This document shows positions 43,114-55,600 of a DNA stretch of 64,000 bases, piece by piece. The position numbers and the translations under genes were made by a program. Below the pieces are notes generated by a model. That model was not told the origin of the DNA. It ran no database searches and worked only from the letters and a program-made list of their open reading frames with translations. Source of the stretch: Symbiodinium natans (Eukaryota; Sar; Dinophyceae; Suessiales; Symbiodiniaceae); assembly GCA_905221605.1 (NCBI GenBank), contig CAJNDS010002601.1, positions 1,086,393-1,150,392 on the forward strand, written 5' to 3'. The stretch's first letter is position 1. Each line of letters opens with the position of its first letter.

Positions 43114-43655
43114 GGTTTAGGGTTTAGGGTTTAGGGTTTGGGGTTTAGGGTTCAGGGTTTAGGGTTTAGGGTTTAGGGTTTAGGGTTTAGGGTTTATTGT
43201 TTCGGGTTTAGGGTTTAGGGGATAGGGTTTAGAGTTTAGGGTTTAGGGTTGAGGAGGATTTAGGTTGTAGAAGAAGAAGTAGTGCATCGTCTGGAAACGG
43301 ACTACAACCTAGTGTTGATAAGCTTTACTTGGGGCTTAGGGTTGAGGTTTATAGTTTCTAGGGTTTAGGGGTTTCGGGAGTAGGGTTGAGTTGGGGTTGA
43401 GCGCTTCGGGTCGCGCAGGTCGGGTCGGCAAGAGGGGCCTTTTCTCCCCGAAGCCCTATACCTGAAGCCCTAAACCCGAAGCCCGAAACCCTTAGCCCTA
43501 AACCCTAAACCCGAAGTGCCAAACCCAAAGCCCTAGGCCCTAAACCCTAAACCTTAAACCCCTAAGCAGCCACCAATCCGGAACCCTGAAATCCCTGAGC
43601 GCCATAGACGCTCTCCAGGGTTTAGGGTTTAGGGTTTACTGTTTAGGGTCGAGGG

Positions 43656-43733
43656 TTTAGGGGTTTAGGGGTTTAGGGGTTTAGGGGTTTAGGGGTTTAG
43701 GGGTTTAGGGGTTTAGGGGTTTAGGGGTTTAGG
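43656..43733. repeat. TTTAGGGG 8-mer array
   Basis: About nine uniform TTTAGGGG units. The complementary CCCCTAAA array occurs at 58349-58432. Confidence 0.9.
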
Positions 43734-43754
43734 GCACATTTGGCATAGAAGGTC

Positions 43755-43808
43755 CTTCGGAAATCCGTGCAGCCCACGCACTGGCAGTGCTCGACCTCGT
43801 TGCCGCAC
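43755..43808 (-). CDS. Candidate minus-strand exon, Cys-rich
   Basis: Acceptor ACACCGCAG|G, GA donor CGAAG|GACC. Encodes CGNEVEHCQCVGCTDFR, with C-x6-C-x-C-x2-C spacing suggestive of a metal-binding or disulfide knuckle. No neighbour exon assigned. Confidence 0.35.
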
Positions 43809-44409
43809 CTGCGGTGTAGGGTTTGGAGCTTCGGGTGTGGGGTTTAGGGTTTTAGGGTTTTAGGGTTTTAGGATTTTAGGGTTTAGGGTTTAGGGTTTAG
43901 GGTTTAGGGTTTAGGGTTTAGGGTTTAGGGTGAGCTTCGGGCCGTTGCCACGGAAACTGCAACCCTGCACCTTACACTCTACACCCCAACACCTCTGCAA
44001 TCCCTCAGCCCACAAAACCTCTTTTTCCGAAGCGTTTTGAGGGCGAAAAGGCCCACTCCCGTAAACTCAATACCCGCTTCAATCCTTTGAGCCTTCAACC
44101 CCTCCAGCCAACACCCCAAACCCTGCACTCTAAGCCCTAGACCCCCCCAAAAACCAGAGAAAGCTAAACCCCAAAGCCCATAGGCCCGTCAGCCATCGAC
44201 TCAACCCTACAACAACCCAAGCTCCAAAGGCGGAGGGTCCAACACCGGGTCTTTCGTTTTTGCTCAGTGCACAGCCGAGTCCTAAGGCCCTAGCCCCTAA
44301 ACCCCTCAACCCCTAAACCCCTAAACCCCTAAACCCTAAACCCTAAACCCTAAACCCTGAACCCTAAACCCTGAACCCCTAACCCTAAACCCTAAACCCT
44401 AAACCCAGT

Positions 44410-45592
44410 CGGATTACCGGCTTCAGCAAGTGGGACATGCCAGAGTTCAGGCGGTTGCGGGGTCGAGGAAATGGCTGGCTGTGGGCCGTGGGCACACCCA
44501 CTCCACCTACAGTTTCTTTTTTGGTCTAGGGTTTAGGGTTTTAGGGTTGATCAAGGCTTCGGGTTTAGGGCTTAGGGCTTAGGGTTTAGGGTTTAGGGTT
44601 TAGGGCGTAGGGGTTAGGGTTTAAGGTTTAATTAGGGTTCAGGGTTCAGGGTTCAGGGTTCAGGGTTCAGGGTTTAGGGTTTAGGGTTTAGGGTTTAGGG
44701 TTTAGGGCTTAGGGCTTAGGGTTTAGGGCTTAGGGTTTAGGGTTTAGGGTTGAGGGCTGGGGTTTTGGGGATGATAACTTCCAGAGAAGCGGGAGGGCAA
44801 ACCCAAAAACAGCTGCCAATGAACTTCTGGACCATAAACCGCAAGCAAGAGCTTAAGCGTAGGATGATAAACGACGGATGGCCACGCAGCAGGAAGAACC
44901 AATTCAAAGCCGACTTCACGAAGTCTCTTTTCGCAGTGCTGTTCCCAAAATCCTCCGCTGTCTGGATGCCCATAAAGGGCCAGTCTAAGGCGGACGACTG
45001 GGTCCTTGAATTTGCCGACCCATTCCTTAGGCCAACGCTCACGTGGTAGCCTGACCCAGGTGTCAGCGCCCTTCAGGGTGATCTGTGTGTACGCCTAGGG
45101 TTTAGGGTGTAGGGTTTAGGGTTTAGGGCTGGACCCAGGAGTAACCTAGGAGTAACAAGGATACCCTTTGCGGGTTTTAAGGGGATTCTAAGGGAACCCC
45201 AACCCTCAAAAAAAGGAAATAAGGGCCTACTCCGGGTCCTAGCACCACCCCACTCTAGCAACCCCCCAAAAACGTCTTAAGCCGCCCGGTTGGCCCCTTA
45301 GAACCCTCTGAAAAAGATTCCAAATATCTGAGATTCTCTTGAAGCCCATGAGGGAACAAATATACAAGTACAATGTCCAAGCTTAACCTGCGCACCATAC
45401 ACCCTAAACTCTAAACCCCACATTCCCAAAACCTAAACCCTAAACCTTAAACCCTAAACATCCCTAAGTCCAAAACGTCTCTAGGACATCCCTGGCCAAA
45501 TACATGGAGGCAAGACACCATCCGGTGGCGCTGCAACAGGGGGCGTTGCGAAGAAAGAGCCTATGGTCGGTCTTGTCGAAGAGGATTCGGGT
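44410..45592 (+). other. Cluster of plus-strand coding-like islands, gene not assembled
   Basis: 44411-44490 reads ITGFSKWDMPEFRRLRGRG. 44780-45049 reads QLPMNFWTINRKQELKRR and ends TLTW-stop. 45482-45592 reads SLAKYMEARHHPVALQQ between CTCTAG and CGG|GTTTTAGGG. All lie between arrays, but minus-strand frames are open for two of them, so I leave them unassigned. Confidence 0.3.
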
Positions 45593-45689
45593 TTTAGGGT
45601 TTTTGGGTTTATAATCAGTCATCCTTGAGTCGATAGAATTTGGGTTTCGGGGGGATTCATTTTTTCACGGGTTTTGGCGTTTTCCCACT

Positions 45690-45795
45690 TTTTTCGAGGA
45701 ACCCATACATAGATCTTTGAACCAATACATAGAATATTTGAAGATCCCATACGTAGAGTCTTTGAACCCATACATAGAATATTTGCGGGATCATG
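45690..45795. repeat. Imperfect tandem repeat of ACCCATACATAGAATATTTG-type units
   Basis: Four units of about 21-24 bases, alternating 'agaatatttga' and 'agagtctttga' endings. AT-rich, unlike the telomere-type repeats. Confidence 0.75.
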
Positions 45796-46354
45796 TTTAA
45801 GACAGCTTCTGGTCAAGGCGTGGCCCTCGCATCTTCTTAGGGTGGCTTAACCCGAAACGTACCGACACCAAAAACCTAAGCCCTAAACCCTACACCCTAC
45901 ACCCTAAACCCTAAACCCTATAGACCCTAAACCAAGACATCTGAACCTGGAATCGACCGACACACACAGGACATGTTGTCAGCCGGCTTGTCAACACCAT
46001 CTAATATAGGGGCCTTAGCAAGTTTCATGGGGTCTTTGGGAGTCATTGCAGTGTATTTATGTAGGGTTTAGGGTTTAGGGTGTAGGGTGTAGGGTGTAGG
46101 GTGTAGGGTTTAGGGTTTAGGGTTTAGGGTTTAGGGTTTAGGGTTCAGGGTTTAGGGTTTAGAGTTTAGGGTTTAGGGTTTAGGGTCTAGGGGACCATAA
46201 GCGAAGACAAACCCAAAACCAGAGCCTTTTACCCCCTAAGCCCGAAACCCTAAGGCCCTAAACCCCTGAGACCCCTAAACCCCCAACATAGTCTACACCC
46301 GAAAGCAATACCCTAAACCCGAAACCCTAAATCCTAAACCCTAAACCTCTCAAC

Positions 46355-46402
46355 CCTAAAGCAGCCAGCCACTGCTTAAGGCAGTCCCAGTCAAGTGCTG
46401 CC
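46355..46402 (-). CDS. Candidate minus-strand exon ending inside a telomere unit
   Basis: Acceptor GTTTCCTACCAAAG|G, encodes AALDWDCLKQWLAAL, donor TTTAGG|GTTGAG within a repeat unit. Protein-like but unrecognised; no linked exons. Confidence 0.35.
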
Positions 46403-46877
46403 CTTTGGTAGGAAACAGCGGACGTGTCCCCATCAGACGGTCCCCAGAAAACTCCGGTTTATTCCTTAAATTAGAATAGGAACCCTAGTATGATTTAAGG
46501 TCTATTCCTTAACTCAGGGGTTTTGGAGTCTCTGGGATATACCCAAGAGCAACCTAGGAATGAAAAGGGCGCCCTTCTTGGCTTGAAGGTGAATGAAAAG
46601 GGAAGCCAACCCTGAAAAAATGAAATAAGGGCGCCTACACAAAACCCTACTATAAACCCTAAAAACCCTCTAAACCCTATACACCCTATAAACGCTACAA
46701 ACAATAAAAGCCCTACTCCGGGTCCTAGGTCTTCCTTGAGGGTTGCCCAGCGATTGTAGTTTCGGTCGCGTGCTCTGTGGGCACGTAGAGGTCGAAGGGC
46801 TGGGAACCCTGAACCCTAAACCCCAAACCCCAAACCCTAAACCCTAAACCCTGAACCCTGAACCCGAAACCCTAAGA

Positions 46878-46985
46878 CCCTAACAGCCCTAACAGCCCTA
46901 ACAGCCCTAACAGCCCTAACAGCCCTAACAGCCCTAACAGCCCTAACAGCCCTAACAGCCCTAACAGCCCTAACAGCCCTAACAG
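46878..46985. repeat. CCCTAACAG 9-mer array, 12 units
   Basis: Twelve exact CCCTAACAG units between ordinary CCCTAAA blocks. The same 9-mer in the opposite orientation occurs at 60326-60415. One extra dinucleotide relative to the heptamer gives an in-frame NSP-type peptide repeat, not a gene. Confidence 0.95.
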
Positions 46986-47059
46986 CCCTAAACCCTAAAC
47001 CCTAAACTTTAGTAGCCCTAAACCCTAAACCCTAAAGCCCTCAAGCTCTGGGGGCCCAG

Positions 47060-47128
47060 CTCCACCTCTTCGCGGCCCTCGCTGCCAGACTCCGCCTCGA
47101 ACTCTGCTGTCGTCGGGCAGCGTCCGGG
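47060..47128 (-). CDS. Candidate minus-strand exon, acidic
   Basis: Acceptor CCCAACTAAG|G, encodes CPTTAEFEAESGSEGREE, donor GAAGAG|GTGGAG. Low-complexity acidic linker; gene unknown. Confidence 0.3.
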
Positions 47129-47139
47129 CCTTAGTTGGG

Positions 47140-47760
47140 GTTTAGTGTTTAGGGTTTAGGGCTAGGAAGGTTTGGGGTTTAGGGTTTAGGGCTAGGAGGT
47201 TTGGGGTTGAGGGCTCGGAGGGTTTGGGGTTTAGGGTTTAGGGCTATTGGGGTTTGGGGTTTGTATGTGGGGGGGTTGGGGTTTAGGCTTTGGGGTGTAG
47301 GGTATAGGGCTAGTAGGTTTTGGGGTTTAGGGTTCGGGTTTGGGGGTTTAGGGTTTCGGGCTAGTAGGGGGGTTTGGGGTTTAGGGCTAGTATTTGGGGG
47401 GTTGGGGTTTAGGGTTTGGGGTGTAGGGTATAGGGCTAGTAGGGTTTGGGGTTTAGGGTTTTGGGTTTGGGGTCTAGGGTTTTGGGTTTGGGGTTTAGGG
47501 TTTCGGGTTTAGGGCTAGGAGGGTTTGGGGTTTAGGGTCTAGGGTTTGGGGTTTAGGGTTTGGGGTTTAGGGCTAGTAGGGTTTTGGGTTTGGGGTTTAG
47601 GGCTAGTAGGGTCAGGGGTTCTGGGTTTAGGGTTTCGGGTTTGGGGATTAGGTTTAGGGGATGAGGGTTTCGGGTAAGGGGTTTAGGGGTTTAGGGGTTT
47701 AGGGCTCAGGTCCTCAGGTTTCTGGTTTCGCTTTTACGGTTAGGGTTTAGTGGGTTAGGG
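47140..47760. repeat. G-rich TTTGGGG/TTTAGGG tract with GGGCTAGTAGG punctuation
   Basis: Repeated 'gggtttggggtttagggctagtaggg' modules over about 600 bases, a higher-order repeat. Open frames here are repeat translations. Confidence 0.85.
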
Positions 47761-47849
47761 GCCTAGGGTTGAAAGGGCTTAGGGTTGACTGTAGGGTTCA
47801 CGGTTTACCGGCAGGTCTGTACCCTGCTCCTGTTGTTCTATAGAAGGGG

Positions 47850-48600
47850 GGGGGACCTAACTTCCTTCGTACAGCATCCGAATCCGAGAAGCAAATGGCC
47901 CGGGGTAAGGATTGAGCATTTTAAGGTTTAGGGTCCAGGGCGTAGAGAGATGTCAATCGAACAAAACCCACTGGAGCTGCAGGCGAACACGCAAGACACG
48001 AAACAGGCTGCTGAACATATTGTGCATGCTTGAACTGCTCACTGCACTGCGGTCCACGCTCTGTTCTCCGTGCGTTGCCTAGAAGAGAATGGGAAGGTGG
48101 CTAGAAGACCCCCCCGTAAGGAAAGCAGCTAGCCAACACGCAACCCCGAACAGGATAGTCTCGGCCACTGAAGTGCGAGGACACGGTTGCAACCACGACA
48201 AGAGACCAGGGAGGGCTACTTGCCACCACATCCCCTCGAGCGACACGTGGCTGCCGCGTTGGTGCTTGTTAAAGCATTGTGTGACATGTGCTTGTGTACG
48301 TTGGAACAGGCTGCGTTATGGTTTCGGATAAAGCGCGTAGAAGATACCGCTTACAACGTCGGGTTCAGGTCATGGTACACATCAGAGCCTGCGATCCAGA
48401 AAGCGAAAAGCAGAAAGGCAAGAGCGCCCATCGTAAACATGAAAAACCTCTAACCTTAAACGCTAAACCCCAAATCCCAAATCCTAACCCCAAGCCCCTA
48501 AACCCCAAACCCTACACCCCAAACCCCAAACAGCCAAAGCTCGGTGAAGAAATTCAAAGGTGTTGCATTCGGGGTTCTGGCGCCCTTTCGCCTTAAGACC
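47850..48600 (+). other. Unique 750-base stretch with a plus-strand open frame
   Basis: 48187-48453 is open with a protein-like middle (LVKALCDMCLCTLEQAALWF, KRVEDTAYNVGFRSWYTS). It is free of telomere arrays. Overlapping frames are also open. Function unknown. Confidence 0.3.
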
Positions 48601-49429
48601 AACCAACATCTAGAGCTTCAAGGTTTAGGGTTTCAGGGTTGGGGGACCCTAAACCCTAAACCCTAAACCCTCAACCCTTAACCTTTGAAGATTTGGGATT
48701 TTTCAGGGTTGAGGGGTCGAAAGCTCCGCCCCGAAAGCTGTGCTTCCGGGCAGACCACCGCGGACTGGGTACTGAGCCTGGACGTTGCTCCCTCGAACTC
48801 TAAAGTCTAAGCCCAGGACTGGGTTAAGAGTTTAGGGTTTAGGGTTTAGGGTCTACGGTTTAGAGTTTAGGGTTTAGGGTGTAGGGCTTCGGGTTTAGGG
48901 CTTAGGGTTTTGCTCGTTTAGCGTTGAGGGTTTAGGGGTTCAGGGATCTAGGGTTTAGGGCTTTAGGGCTTAGGGTTCAGGGCTCTAGCAAGAAAAATCC
49001 GAGACTCCCCCCAGAGCAGCCCAAGTAAGCCTGAACCCCCGCACCCAACCTAAACCACAAGCCTCTAAACCTGTGTACGGTATTCCCTCACCCCTATACC
49101 CTAAACCCTAAACCCTAAGCCCTAAAACCTGTATAAAGCCCGTATGTAGCCCGACGAAACCCTAAAGCCTGATAAAACACAAACCCCAAACCCTAAACCC
49201 TAAACTCCTAAACTCCCAAACTCCCAAACCCCAAACTCCTAAACCCTAAACCCTAAAACCTTAACTCCTAAACTCCAAACCTCCGAAACACTAAACCCTA
49301 AACCCCAAACCCCAAATCCCAAACCCTAAACCCCAAACCCTAAACCCCAAACCCTAAACCCTAAACTCCTAAACTCCTACACCCCAACCCCCTAAACCTC
49401 AAACCCTAAACTGCTCTTTCTATGTGTAC

Positions 49430-49700
49430 TTAAACCTTCATGACCCCAGTGGGTGGCAAATTTGCCTGTTTCGTGGGCATTTTTGCCTGCTTCGTGGGCC
49501 TGGTTCGTGGGCTTTTTGCCTGCGAAGACGTGGGCATTTTGCTATTTTTGCCTGGTTTTTTGCCTGGTTTTCCCCTCACCCCCCTCCTGACCCAGAATTG
49601 GGAGGGTCACCTCTTGGCTGGCCACTCACCAGAGCATTTCGTTCCAAAAAAAGGCACGGTCACTGGAAAACTTTCAGTCACTAGAGTTTGGGTGTTGCCT
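49430..49700. repeat. TTTTTGCCTGCTTCGTGGGC-type short tandem repeat
   Basis: Words such as TTTGCCTG and TTCGTGGGC recur between 49455 and 49575, followed by unique GC-rich sequence. No gene supported. Confidence 0.5.
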
Positions 49701-50299
49701 TAGATTTCGGGTTTTGGGCCCACTGGACTTTGAGCTTTAAGCCTTCTGGGAATGTATTGAATGAACGCTGCTTGACTAGTGCATGCTCAGACTTGAGATG
49801 CTGAACCCTAAACCCGGCCCAAAACCCTAAACCCAAAGCCCAAAACCCTAAACCCTAAACCCTAAAGGCCCTAAACCCTAAACCCTAAACCCTAGACCCT
49901 CAACCCTAAACCCTAAACCCTAAACCCTAAACCCTAAACCCTAAACCCTAAACCCTACCAAAACCCTCTGAGCCCGCCGGCACCACACCGGCCGTCATTG
50001 CGCCAACCCCGAGGAGCCCGCATGGCCCTGAGGGTGTTTGGGGTTTAGGGTTTAGGGTTTAGGGTTTAGGGTTTAGGGTTTAGGGTTTAGGGTTTAGGGT
50101 TTGGGGCTTTGGGTATAGGGTTTAGGGTTTAGCGTTTGGGGTTTAGGGTTTGGGGTTTAGGGCTTTGTGATTTGGGTTTAGGGTTGGCTCCCTTTTCTTG
50201 GCTAGCCCAACCCTAACCCCTAAGCCCCGAACCCTAAACTTTCATTGTGTGGGGTCTTCTCATGGCATTGACATCCTACGCGGGCCTACGCGTGAACTC

Positions 50300-50580
50300 A
50301 TGTTTAATAAATAACATATATATATATATACATACATATATACATTGCACCAACAACCTACGCGGACCTATTGCGTAGACTTGCCAACGCGGACCCTACG
50401 CAGACCTATGCCCTGCAGGCAAAATACCAGGCGGCCGACTCTCAATGTTCGCGTCTCAATGTGGCCTTGCTTGTAGAGAAAAACAAACGCTGCTCTCTGG
50501 AGGCTTGCGCCCCCCCTATAACACTGCAAGCCTCTGACATTATACGCTTATTAAGCTATTGTAAGCCTATAAGCCTGTAA
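50300..50580. other. TA microsatellite and a short open plus-strand frame
   Basis: 50309-50343 is (TA)n with CATA interruptions. 50371-50500 on the plus strand reads QAKYQAADSQCSRLNVALLV, coiled-coil-like. 'acgcggacc' and 'acgcagacc' words repeat just before. No splice context found. Confidence 0.3.
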
Positions 50581-51062
50581 CCCCCTAAACCCTAAACCCT
50601 AAACCCTATGAGCTAGTAAACCTACAAGCCTATATCTCTGTAAGGCTGTAATCCTATTCTTCGACCCAGAAGCCGACTCTCGGTCCTGGGGTTTAGGGTT
50701 TAGGGTTTAGGGTTTAGGGCTTAGGGTTTAGGGTTTAGGGTTTAGGGTTTGGGGTTTGGGGTTTGGGGTTTGGGGTTTGGGGTTAGGCTGACAGACTCTA
50801 CCAGCCTATAACCCTAAAATCTGGTAGACGTATAGGCTGCAAAAACCCCAAAAACCTCAACCCCCTAAACCCCTATGCAAACCCCCCTAAACTCGATAAC
50901 CCTAAACCCTAAACCCTAAACCCTAAACCCCAAACCCCGAACCCGAAACCCTAAACCCTAAACCCTGAACCCTACACGCGCAGTTCAGATCTGTGATTCC
51001 CCGACGCTCGATGCGGACGCAGCTGGGTGCAAGGGGATGGCCGGCAGTCCTGCGGGAAAGGG

Positions 51063-51272
51063 CTTAGGGTTTAGGGTTTAGGGTTTAGGGTTTAGGGTGT
51101 AGAGTTTAGGGTTTAGGGTTTAGGGTTTGGGGTTTAGGGTTTAGGGTTTAGGGTTTAGGGTTTAGGGTTTAGGGTTTAGGGTTTAGGGTTTAGGGTTTAG
51201 GGTTTAGGGTTTAGGGTTTGGGGCTTAGGGCTTAGGGCTTAGGGCTTAGGGCTTGGGGCGTAGGGCTTAGGG
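51063..51272. repeat. TTTAGGG array ending in CTTAGGG units
   Basis: About 150 bases of TTTAGGG then five or more CTTAGGG units, again a block-wise switch of unit. Confidence 0.95.
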
Positions 51273-52231
51273 TTTAGGGTTTAGGAGTAGGTTTTTGGAG
51301 TCCATAAAGGGTTCAGGCTTGCCGGCTTAGGGTTGAGGGTTTAGGGTTCAGAGTTGAGTTGAGGGTTTAGGGTTGAGGGTTGAGGCTTAAGAGTCAAGGG
51401 TTTGGGGCTGGGGGCTTAGGGTTTGCAGGGTTTACGAGTTTTGTGAATGGGTTTAGGGTTCAGGCTTTGGGGCTGGGTGCTTTCGGGGTTAGCGTTGTAT
51501 TCAATCCTAGGGTTTAGTGTTTAGGGTTTAGGGCTTAGGGTTTATTCAATCCTGAACTCCAAGCAGGAAAGCTCAGGGGCTTCGAAGACCCCACTCCCCT
51601 CCACCCACCAAACCCTAAACCCTAAACCACAAACCCGACACTGAAACCCAAAACCCAACTCCTGAACGCCTGAACCCCCAAACCACACACTGAGCGCTAA
51701 GCCCTAAGCCCTACACCTGAACCCTAAACCCTGACCCTAAACCCTAAACCCTAAGCCCCAAACCCTAAACCCTAAACGCTAAGCCCTAAACCCTCCATGT
51801 GCCCAGTGGGGGCCTTCGCCGTGCCAGAAATCTGATCGTTGCAGGCCCTTGGGCTGCCACAGTGCGGATTTCGGGTTCAGGGATTTAGGATTTGTTTCGG
51901 GTTAGGGTTTACGATTTAGGGTTTAGGGTTTAGGTTCAGGGTTTAGGGTTTAGGGCTTAGGGTTCATGGGGCTTAGGGTTGAAGTGTCGTTTCGGGGTTA
52001 CGGATTCTTGGCCTGCACCCTAAACCCTCCACCCTAAACCCTAGACCCTCACCCTAGACCCCCCACCCTAATCCCTAGACCCTCACCCTAAACCCAAAAC
52101 CCTCCACCCTAAACCCTAGACCCTCACCCTAAACCCTAAACCCTCCACCCTAAGAAGAGGCTGAGGGCTGGCCCGGGCTTGAACAATACAGGGCTTTGTG
52201 AAGGAAGACATCAGGTCCTCAAGAGGGCATA

Positions 52232-52370
52232 CTTGGAGGTTCATGGTGCTTATTAACCAATTATAACTGTACTTATATCTGTACTTATAGCCATATTAGG
52301 CACCGAGGGGGCTTATAAGGGGGTTATAAGTACACTTATGATTGGTTAAGAAGTGCCATGAACCTCCAAG
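52232..52370. mobile_element. MITE family A, intact short copy
   Basis: CTTGGAGGTTCATGG and CCATGAACCTCCAAG are perfect 15-base inverted ends. 139 bases with no insertion; it serves as the reference for the interrupted copies. Confidence 0.88.
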
Positions 52371-52533
52371 CAGGCCTCAGGCTACGCCTTGGGTGTGATC
52401 TCGATCTCTGTAGACCATGACCGACTTCATTTCGGGTTTAGGGTTTAGGGTTTAGGGTTTCGGGTTTCGGATTTCGGGTTTCGGGTTTAGGGTTTAGGGT
52501 TTAGGGTTTAGGGTTTAGCAATTGGCACCATAC

Positions 52534-52656
52534 TCTCCCAGACGTTATGGAGCTTGCTCCAGGTCGCTTCAGTAGGCTCTGCAGCGGAGCACGCTGCAGA
52601 CCAAATAGAGCATGCGTCGGCATGGTTTGTTGGCCATCCTCACAGACCGACATCTC
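52534..52656 (-). CDS. Gene G possible exon 10 (weak)
   Basis: 41 whole codons from CTCGAG|GAG to GGGAGA|GTATGG, phase 0 like the end of exon 9 (HALFGLQRAPLQSLLKRPG). The plus strand is open as well (SLLQVASVGSAAEHAADQIE), so the call is tentative. Confidence 0.3.
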
Positions 52657-55600
52657 CTCGAGTCGTGCACTCTGTAAACCCTAAACCCTAAACCCTAAAT
52701 CCTAAACCCTAAACCCTAAACCCTAAACCCTAAACCCTAAACCCTAAACCCACATCCTGCTTCGCCGCCTGAGTTTAGGCTTAGGGCTTCTGCTTCAGGG
52801 TTCCGGAGTGTAGGGGTGTAGGGTTTTACAGGTTTAGAGGTTTAGGAGGGCGCAGGACGTTAAACGTTACTACCGACTGCAGGGTCCTGAAGGCTTGACT
52901 GATTTCAGTAACTGTGGCCAGAAGAAGACTTATGCCTGATCCTAAGTTGATTGTACCCTTCTTGGGGGGCACTTCTGACTACTTCAAACAAATGCCCCCA
53001 CCCCCCCCCCACAATAGAAACTCGAAATGTGTGTTTTTGTCTATATGCCATCTTTTGGGTAGGGGTTTAGATTGGCATGAAGTTTTTTGAGGCCCTGACA
53101 CCCCCCCCCCCCCCTAAGGTCGGTTTCGGCAGGACTTTCCGGAAAGTGCTTTTTATAATCGGGGGGAGGAGGGGGGGTAAATACAAGGGGGAGGGATTAC
53201 CTGTGAACCTTCAGGTAAGCTCTGAACCCTACCCTAAACTCCAAACCCCAAACGCCAAACGCCAAACCCCAAACCCCAAACCCCAAACTCCAAACTCCAA
53301 ACCCCAAACCCTCAACCCTGAGCCCGAAAACCTAAACCCTCAAGACCTGTATAAGCCCTAAGCCCTAAGCCCTAAAGCCCTATATAAGCCCGAAACCTGC
53401 GTCGTGCCCTGAGCCACCGACCAGAGGCCCGAGCGGGCGTCCAGGCGGAGAACGGTGACGTTGCTCGGCAAGGACAGGGTTTCGTGGGTTGAGGGGTTGC
53501 GGTTTTTGGTTTTTAGGGTTTAGGGTGTAGGGCTTAGGGTGCAGGTGCCTCAATAATTACAATAGGGTTCTGCAGTGATATGTACACTCAGTCAGCGGAG
53601 GCAGTGACCCGAAAGGTAGCAGCATAGGGTTCTGGGGGATACTCTAGTATAGTTATATAGGGACCACAAGGGAATACTATCAGTAGCTATTCCGACCCCT
53701 GCATTAGAGCGCTTCATTTGTGGGGATTTGTTTGCGAGTGCATGGACCTCGGGTTGGGTTTAGGGTTGAGGGTTAAGGGTATAGAGTATACGGTTTAGGG
53801 CTCAGGGTTTAGGGTTCAGGGTTTAGGGTTTAGGGTTTAGGGTTTAGGGCGTGGGGTTCAGGGTTTTGGGGTTTGGGGTTTGGGGTTTGGGGTTTATGGT
53901 AGCGGCGGGCCAAGCAAGAAAAGCAACAACATCACTTAGGGTTTCAGGGCTTTAGGGTTTAGGGTTCTTGGTGCCCCATAAAAAAGGTGCTTTGAAAAAC
54001 CACCTGCTCCGCACTTAAAATGCAGTTCCGAGAGGCTTCATGAAAACCTCCGGTGTTCCCAGGAACTGCACCAAGGGGCCTCGGCAAAACCCTGACACAA
54101 AACCCGAAACCCCAAACCTTAAACTAAACCCTAGCCTAAAGCCTCAACACCGAACCCGAACACCTAAACCTAAAACCCCAAAACCTAAACCCGAAACCCT
54201 ACACTCTCAGGCCTAAACCCCAAACCCTAAAACCTACACCCTAAAGCCTAAACCCCGAATCCTAAACGTTCTTAGGGTAGCTGCATGGTCCCTTGGTACA
54301 GGCCCTTAAAGGGTACCCCGTACATACCCCTTAAATGCCCTATACAACCCAAGGTTGCATACTTCAGAACTTAAAACGAGGTACGGGGCCGTATTAAGGG
54401 CCCACGGAGAAAACTACCCTTAGATAGGTGCCACTCTTTGGGGCCTTGGGCCTTGGGTTGGACAGCCCTTTCTTTGCCTGGGTTTAGGGTTTAGGGTTTA
54501 GGGTTTAGGGTTTAGGGTGTGTCAGGGGAGGGCGCGCGCTCGGGTGTGAAACACCCCGGGCCGCGCGCTCGCGTTGCCCGTCAACCCACCCCGGCCACCC
54601 ACACCATACTCTATTAGGGTTTAGGGTTTTAGGAATTTATCTTCTTGTGCCCCGATGCTTGCTTTGATGTTTTCAAAGTTGCGGTGTTAGGGTTTAAGCT
54701 GGGGTTGGGGGTAGCCTCGGCCCTTTTCGGGCCTTCGGCGCGTCAGGGCCGGAAGAGGCCCTTTTTTATTTGAAGGTCAGGGAAACCCTTTGTGCCGGCT
54801 CCTGGATTCCCCTTCTCTTAGGGTTTGGGGTTTAGGGTTTAGGGTTCAGGGTTTAGGGTTTAGGGCTCCGGAACTTTGCGGGTTGTGGTTTGGGGCTTGG
54901 GAATCCAACTCCTGAGCCCTCGACCCTAAACTCCCTAACCGAGCACCTCAACTCCCCCGAAGCCCGAAACTCTAAAATTCTAACACCTTCTATTGAGTCC
55001 TCCCCAAGCCCTAACCCCGCCCCCCGCCCCCCACCCTCCACCCCCCCCCCCCTCTCCACCCCCCCCTCCACCCCCCCCCCCCCAAAAAAAAAAAAAAAAA
55101 CCGTGTTTAGGGTTTAGGGTTTAGGGTTTAAGGTTTGCAGGGTTAAGCCCTACAAGCCCCGAAAAATTCTGGGCACACCCGCCAACTGTCGGGCCGCGAA
55201 TGTGGATGTCCTCAAACGTCAGGTCCGACCTTCTCTGGTGGGGTTTGCAAAAGGCCGGCAGGGTTTAGGGTTTAGGGTTTAGGGTTTAGGGTTTAGGGTT
55301 TAGGGTTTAGGGTTTAGGGTTTAGGGTTTAGGGTTTAGGGTTTAGGGTTTAGGGTTTAGGGTTTAGGGTTTAGGGCTTAGGGTTTAGGGTTTAGGGTTTA
55401 GAGTTTAGGGTTTAGGTTTAGGGTTCAGGGTTCAGGGTTCAGGGTTTATATAAGGGTTTAGGGCAAAAAGCCTTCAGGGTGTGGGGTGCCAGGGGAGTAG
55501 GGTTGAGGGCGTGGGTTTCTGTGCAAGGGTCTGTACTATAGCAGGCGCCCTATGAGGGGCCAGTCATGTGCAACCACCCCAAATACAAGGCCGTGGCCTG

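Noticed and set aside
44737-45042. 101-codon minus-strand frame
   Set aside because: The plus strand is equally open with more protein-like composition; neither has splice support, so neither is called as a gene.
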